Shown here: in pieces, positions 61,253 to 64,000 of the stretch
How positions within the stretch are numbered: the stretch's first letter is position 1
How the letters are laid out: the number at the start of each line of letters is the position of its first letter
NCBI RefSeq assembly: GCF_965118895.1
Contig: NZ_CBCPJJ010000008.1
Span: 372,001 to 436,000 of the forward strand
Origin: Rahnella inusitata_A
Lineage (GTDB): Bacteria; Pseudomonadota; Gammaproteobacteria; Enterobacterales; Enterobacteriaceae
DNA length: 64,000 nt
Direction: 5' to 3'
Position numbers and translations under genes: made by a program
Notes under the pieces: model-generated
What the model was told of the DNA's origin: nothing
The model's database searches: none
What the model saw: only the letters and a program-made list of their open reading frames with translations

Positions 61253-63194
61253 CACTGTTTGCTTCCTTCCCTTTGGTGCTCGCTTTGCGGCGTTTAGGGG
61301 CGCTTTTGCCTTTCGCCGCCGCGCCCGCTGGTTTGGAAGGCAGACTGCGGAACGCCGAAGACACCCGGTTGGTTTTGGCCTGCATAATGAGATTCTGCAA
61401 CGTCGCGACCAGCGGTTGCATAAAATCCTGATAACGGCAGTTCTTTTCGCTGATGCGCGTCAGGGTTGATTCCCAGTCGGCGGTCATGTCCGGCCGCCCG
61501 GCGATGTCCGGCAGCGAGTGAATAAGCGCCCGGCCGGTATCACTGGAATGAATATAGCGCCCTTTCTTATACAAAAATTCACGACGGAACAGCAGCTCGA
61601 TAATCCCGGCGCGCGTTGCTTCCGTACCCAGCCCGTCGGTGGCGCGCAGGATTTTCTTCAGCGCTTTATCCTGCACAAATCGCGCAATCCCGGTCATGGC
61701 AGACAGCAGTGTCGCATCGGTGAAAGGCCGCGGGGGCTGCGTCTGACGCTCCACCACTTCACCGCGCTCACAGAGTAATTCATCGCCCTTGGCCACCACC
61801 GGCAGCGGTGTTCCTTCGTTCTCTTCATCACGCTCTTTGCTGCCGAGCAGCGTGCGCCAGCCCGCTTCGGCCAGAAAACGCGCCTTGGCGATAAACTTGC
61901 CACCGGCGATATCCAGATCGATAACACATTTACGATAGACGGCATCAGGGCAGAACTGCATCAGATACTGACGCGCCACCAGGCCATAAATCTTTTGTTC
62001 GTTGTCGGTCAGATTCACCTTGCTGCTGCGTGCAGTCGGGATGATCGCGTGGTGGGCATCGACCTTTTTATCGTCCCAGCAGCGGTTACGAATATCCGTG
62101 TCCATCACCGGCTGCGGCATCAGATCCGGCTGATGGATGCCGATGGCGTTAAGTACGGCATGACGTCCGGCAAAGTGCTCTTCAGGAAGGTATCGGCTGT
62201 CAGAGCGCGGATACGTAATCAATTTGTGCGTTTCGTACAGTTTCTGGCAAATATCCAGAATCTGCTGCGCGCTCAGGCCAAAGGCTTTAGAACCTTCGAT
62301 CTGTAAGGTGGAAAGTGAAAACGGCAGCGGCGCAATGTCATTTTCGCGCTTGTCATTATAACCGGTGACCATCGCCGGCTGGCCGCCGATGCGCGCCACC
62401 ACGTGATCGGCCAGCGGACGGTGCAGCAAACGCCCTTCTTCGTCCTGATAAGGTTCGCAGTATTCGCTCGGCTGCCACAGCGCCACAAAACGCTCATCGG
62501 CAGGCGTCACGATGTGCGCTTTCACTTCAAAGAAATCTTTCGGCACGAAGTTTTCAATGTCTTCGTCACGACGCACCACCAGCCCGAGCACCGGCGTCTG
62601 CACGCGACCAACGGACAGCACGCCGTTGTAACCGGCGTTGCGGCCAAGAATGGTGTAAGCGCGGGTCATGTTGATACCGTACAGCCAGTCGGCGCGGGCG
62701 CGGGCTAAGGCGGAGACGCACAGGGGAATGAAATCGCGGTTATCACGCAGACGATCGATCGCCCGTTCCACCGCCTGCGGGTTGAGATCGTTAATCAGGC
62801 AGCGCTGAGTTGCGTGGCGTTTTTCCGGCGTGAGTTCAAGATAATCCAGCACCTCATCCACCAGCAGTTGCCCTTCGCGATCCGGGTCACCGGCGTGAAC
62901 CACCTGCGAAGCTTCCTGCAATAGGCGTTTGATGACGTTAAGCTGTTTGGCGACTGAGGAACGCGGCTGGAGCTGCCATTTTTCGGGGATAATCGGCAGA
63001 TCCGCCAGCGACCAGCGCGCATAGCGACTGTCGTAGGCGTCCGGCTGAGCCTGTTCGAGTAAGTGGCCGACGCACCAGGTGACCACCTGATCGTTGCCAC
63101 AGGCAATATAACCGTCGCCGCGACGATGAGGTTTCGGCAGTACGTCCGCAATCGCGCGGGCAAGGCTGGGTTTTTCGGCAATGAACAGGCGCAT
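61245..63194 (-). CDS. topB: DNA topoisomerase III
   Basis: A 649-residue type IA topoisomerase (E. coli 653) that decatenates DNA. The Toprim domain starts MRLFIAEKPSLARAIADVL, with DPDREGQLLVDEVL acidic residues. The catalytic tyrosine is in LITYPRSDSRYLP (about residue 328). A basic tail rich in Lys and Arg (KGKSAPKRRKASTKGK) ends the protein. The start at 63194 matches the family; the frame extends to 63272. In E. coli selD lies between topB and ydjA, but here it does not. Confidence 0.96.
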   Translation of the reverse strand: MRLFIAEKPSLARAIADVLPKPHRRGDGYIACGNDQVVTWCVGHLLEQAQPDAYDSRYARWSLADLPIIPEKWQLQPRSSVAKQLNVIKRLLQEASQVVHAGDPDREGQLLVDEVLDYLELTPEKRHATQRCLINDLNPQAVERAIDRLRDNRDFIPLCVSALARARADWLYGINMTRAYTILGRNAGYNGVLSVGRVQTPVLGLVVRRDEDIENFVPKDFFEVKAHIVTPADERFVALWQPSEYCEPYQDEEGRLLHRPLADHVVARIGGQPAMVTGYNDKRENDIAPLPFSLSTLQIEGSKAFGLSAQQILDICQKLYETHKLITYPRSDSRYLPEEHFAGRHAVLNAIGIHQPDLMPQPVMDTDIRNRCWDDKKVDAHHAIIPTARSSKVNLTDNEQKIYGLVARQYLMQFCPDAVYRKCVIDLDIAGGKFIAKARFLAEAGWRTLLGSKERDEENEGTPLPVVAKGDELLCERGEVVERQTQPPRPFTDATLLSAMTGIARFVQDKALKKILRATDGLGTEATRAGIIELLFRREFLYKKGRYIHSSDTGRALIHSLPDIAGRPDMTADWESTLTRISEKNCRYQDFMQPLVATLQNLIMQAKTNRVSSAFRSLPSKPAGAAAKGKSAPKRRKASTKGKEANSDE

Positions 63195-63432
63195 TACACT
63201 GCACCCGTCAGCGGCGCAGCGCCGTTCAGTGTGATCGCCACTTCCATTCTCATCGTCCCATCCTTCATTCACTACGTCCTCATCATAAAGATGGTGGCTA
63301 TGTTAGCCGCTGCCGGCAGAATTAGTAAGACGGAGAGAGACATCTGGGAACGCGGTCGCTCATTAAGGCAGCAAAAAACCGGTTTAATCAGAAAGCGCTG
63401 AAGAAAACCGGTGATTGCGTGAGCTTTTACTT

Positions 63433-63984
63433 TTAAAAATGAGAAACGAACGGCGTGCTGTCGACCGGGATAATTTGCAGGCTGGCTTTCAGCTGCGGCG
63501 TGCCGAGGTACAGGAAACCGACAATTTTGTCGTTCTCACCGCATTTAAACGCTTTGCGCACGTCAGGATGATCGGTCCACGCGCCGCTGCGCCAGATACC
63601 ATTGAATCCCTGCGCCAGCGCCGCCATCTGCATTGCCTGCACCGCACAACCGGCGGACAGCAGCTGTTCCCACTGCGGGACTTTCGCGCTCTCTTTGCAG
63701 GCGGCGATCACCGTGATTATTTGCGGAGCGCGAAGCGGTGCCTGCGTGGCTTTTTCGACAGCCTTTTCATCGGCACCGTCTTTAATGGCGGCCGCGCGCA
63801 GCAGTTCGCTGAACCTTACCAGACCGTCGCTTTCTGCGATCACAAAACGCCATGGCTGTAAGGCGCCGTGATCCGGCGCGCGCATCCCGGCATTGATGAT
63901 ATTTTGCAACGCCTGCCCGGTCGGCGCAGGCGCGGCCAGACGGGAAGCAGAACGGCGGTTAAGTAATAAATCTAAAGCATCCAT
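63433..63984 (-). CDS. ydjA: Nitroreductase family protein YdjA
   Basis: A 183-residue FMN-dependent nitroreductase. It begins MDALDLLLNRRSASRL with the FMN-binding RR-S-R motif, then APDHGALQPWRFV, and near the end GFLYLGTP. It is one of the smallest nitroreductases, and its substrate is not certain. ATG is at 63984, with GGAG upstream at the window end. Between it and topB is a 238-bp gap without a gene. Confidence 0.94.
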   Translation of the reverse strand: MDALDLLLNRRSASRLAAPAPTGQALQNIINAGMRAPDHGALQPWRFVIAESDGLVRFSELLRAAAIKDGADEKAVEKATQAPLRAPQIITVIAACKESAKVPQWEQLLSAGCAVQAMQMAALAQGFNGIWRSGAWTDHPDVRKAFKCGENDKIVGFLYLGTPQLKASLQIIPVDSTPFVSHF

Positions 63985-64000
63985 TGAAATCTCCTGAGCA

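Overview
The window is a chromosomal segment of a Gram-negative enterobacterium (order Enterobacterales), most likely of the Yersiniaceae / Rahnella type. Much of the gene order is the familiar Escherichia coli order: rstA-rstB, asr-ydgU-ydgD, hrpA-azoR-ydbL-ynbE-ydbH-ldhA, hslJ-ydbJ-nifJ, ttcA, fnrS-zntB, mppA-ycjG-tpx-tyrR, and xthA-nudG-ynjH-topB-ydjA. It is interrupted by catabolic blocks typical of plant- or soil-associated relatives. Species-level assignment is inference; no rRNA or tRNA gene was seen. Almost every base belongs to a gene, a terminator or a recognisable repeat, and I saw no transposase, phage gene or CRISPR array.

Layout. 1-5.9 kb: araA, a 590-bp repeat, a GntR regulator divergent from uxuA, and an invasin/intimin-type outer-membrane barrel protein. 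6.3-10.1 kb: a three-gene periplasmic FAD gluconate 2-dehydrogenase with a cytochrome c subunit. 10.2-16.8 kb: an unknown small protein, the rstAB two-component system with a coupled M32 carboxypeptidase, a second repeat, then asr (with an RstA box), a 26-codon ydgU-like gene and ydgD. 16.8-26.3 kb: hrpA, azoR, the ydbH-ynbE-ydbL envelope operon and ldhA. 26.6-37.7 kb: an accessory block lying between ldhA and hslJ, which are neighbours in E. coli. It holds an orphan AT-rich fimbrial subunit, an Ugp-like ABC importer with a metallophosphoesterase, and a rhamnosidase-MFS-AraC module. 38-42.6 kb: hslJ, ydbJ and nifJ. 42.6-43.2 kb: the third repeat. 43.3-50.4 kb: an alginate/oligouronate locus (GntR, SDR reductase, PL17 lyase, secreted lyase, sodium symporter). 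50.5-64 kb: two small lipoproteins, ttcA, a 2H phosphoesterase-like gene, the sRNA fnrS, zntB, mppA, ycjG, tpx, tyrR, xthA, nudG, ynjH, topB and ydjA.

How it fits together. Several loci converge on 2-keto-3-deoxygluconate: uxuA makes it from mannonate, and the alginate locus should make it from unsaturated uronate through its SDR reductase. Gluconate dehydrogenase, araA and the rhamnosidase module add further sugar and sugar-acid uptake, in keeping with a plant-associated life. Anaerobic functions (nifJ, ldhA, FNR-controlled fnrS) and acid/envelope stress functions (rstAB, asr, ydgU, hslJ, ydbH) are also clustered.

Most unusual feature: a family of long palindromic intergenic repeats (1640-2227, 14561-15015, 42646-43240). 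They are built from inverted arms of about 250-280 bp. Their small hairpins differ in sequence between copies but keep perfect or near-perfect pairing (compensatory change). I do not recognise this family.
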